In this document: one piece after another, positions 50,617 to 50,685 of the stretch
Numbering within the stretch: the first letter of the stretch is position 1
How the letters are laid out: each line of letters starts with the position of its first letter
Origin: Elusimicrobia bacterium GWA2_69_24
GTDB lineage: Bacteria; Elusimicrobiota; Elusimicrobia; UBA1565
Length of the DNA: 50,685 nt
Reading direction: 5' to 3'
Assembly: GCA_001799695.1 (NCBI GenBank)
Contig: MGTY01000038.1
Location: forward strand, 7,880 to 58,564
Position numbers and translations under genes: made by a program
The notes under the pieces: generated by a model
Seen by the model: the letters and a program-made list of their open reading frames with translations, nothing else
Told to the model about the DNA's origin: nothing
The model's database searches: none

Positions 50617-50685
50617 ATTCGGTACTGCGGGCGCGGGCCTCGAATAGGAACAGACATGCCGGGACCGGTTACCGTCGGCACCCAC
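50595..50685. other. Window end, possible attC remainder
   Basis: The 91 bp after the lipoprotein gene contain GTCTAAC and then ATTCGGTACTGCGGGCGC, returning to high G+C. ATTCG and CGAAT are short inverted arms here. No gene is visible before the end. Confidence 0.4.

Overview
The window is about 50.7 kb of very G+C-rich, gene-dense chromosome from a diderm (outer-membrane) bacterium. The evidence for a diderm is an LptE-like lipoprotein, two outer-membrane beta-barrel proteins, a PBP1b-like murein synthase, several lipoproteins and an O-antigen-ligase-like polymerase. No ribosomal RNA is present to fix the phylum. The gene content (DUF3536-type GH57 protein, secreted FG-GAP protein, PorV-like porin, zinc-tailed response regulator, ThyX) would fit a high-GC Elusimicrobiota-type metagenomic genome, but that is inference.

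Layout. (1) 1-5.3 kb: a cation antiporter, then tmk-holB-metG-M48 protease coupled by 4-bp overlaps. (2) 5.3-6.8 kb, minus strand: tRNA-Leu(UAA), psd and pssA, so phosphatidylethanolamine synthesis lies directly behind a tRNA. (3) 7-10 kb: a secreted M2 metallopeptidase, an AbrB/MazE-type antitoxin with a Doc/Fic toxin, and the remnant of an L,D-transpeptidase gene. (4) 10-16.3 kb: SRPBCC protein, glycogen debranching enzyme, a MITE-like repeat, a secreted metallophosphoesterase, and an unrecognised membrane protein plus P-loop protein pair. (5) 16.3-23.8 kb, mostly minus strand: fumarase, esterase, lipoproteins, FKBP, MBL hydrolase and a DDAH-like protein, interrupted by an orphan histidine kinase. 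(6) 23.9-29.4 kb: a membrane histidine kinase, a second copy of the MITE-like element, an unknown protein, RNase HI and a PorV-like porin. (7) 29.4-39.6 kb: response regulator, FG-GAP protein, PBP1b, CbiX-like protein, then thyX and three tightly overlapping genes (HlyD-like, chlorite-dismutase-like, GH57/DUF3536). (8) 39.6-48.2 kb, plus strand: phoH-ybeY, O-antigen ligase/TPR, moeA, leuS-lptE-holA. (9) 48.2-50.7 kb: a beta-barrel protein, rpsT, a cluster of perfect palindromes and a low-GC lipoprotein gene bounded by integron-core-like inverted repeats.

The most interesting non-coding structure is a pair of ~340-370 bp elements with terminal inverted repeats and CTAG-type ends, each lying between convergent genes. 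A 16-bp perfect palindrome, CTGTGCCCGGGCACAG, occurs five times, twice inside those elements. Several genes have a -10 box only 7-10 nt before the start codon, which suggests widespread leaderless transcription. The least explained coding units are the membrane/P-loop pair at 14.2-16.3 kb and the thyX-to-GH57 cluster.
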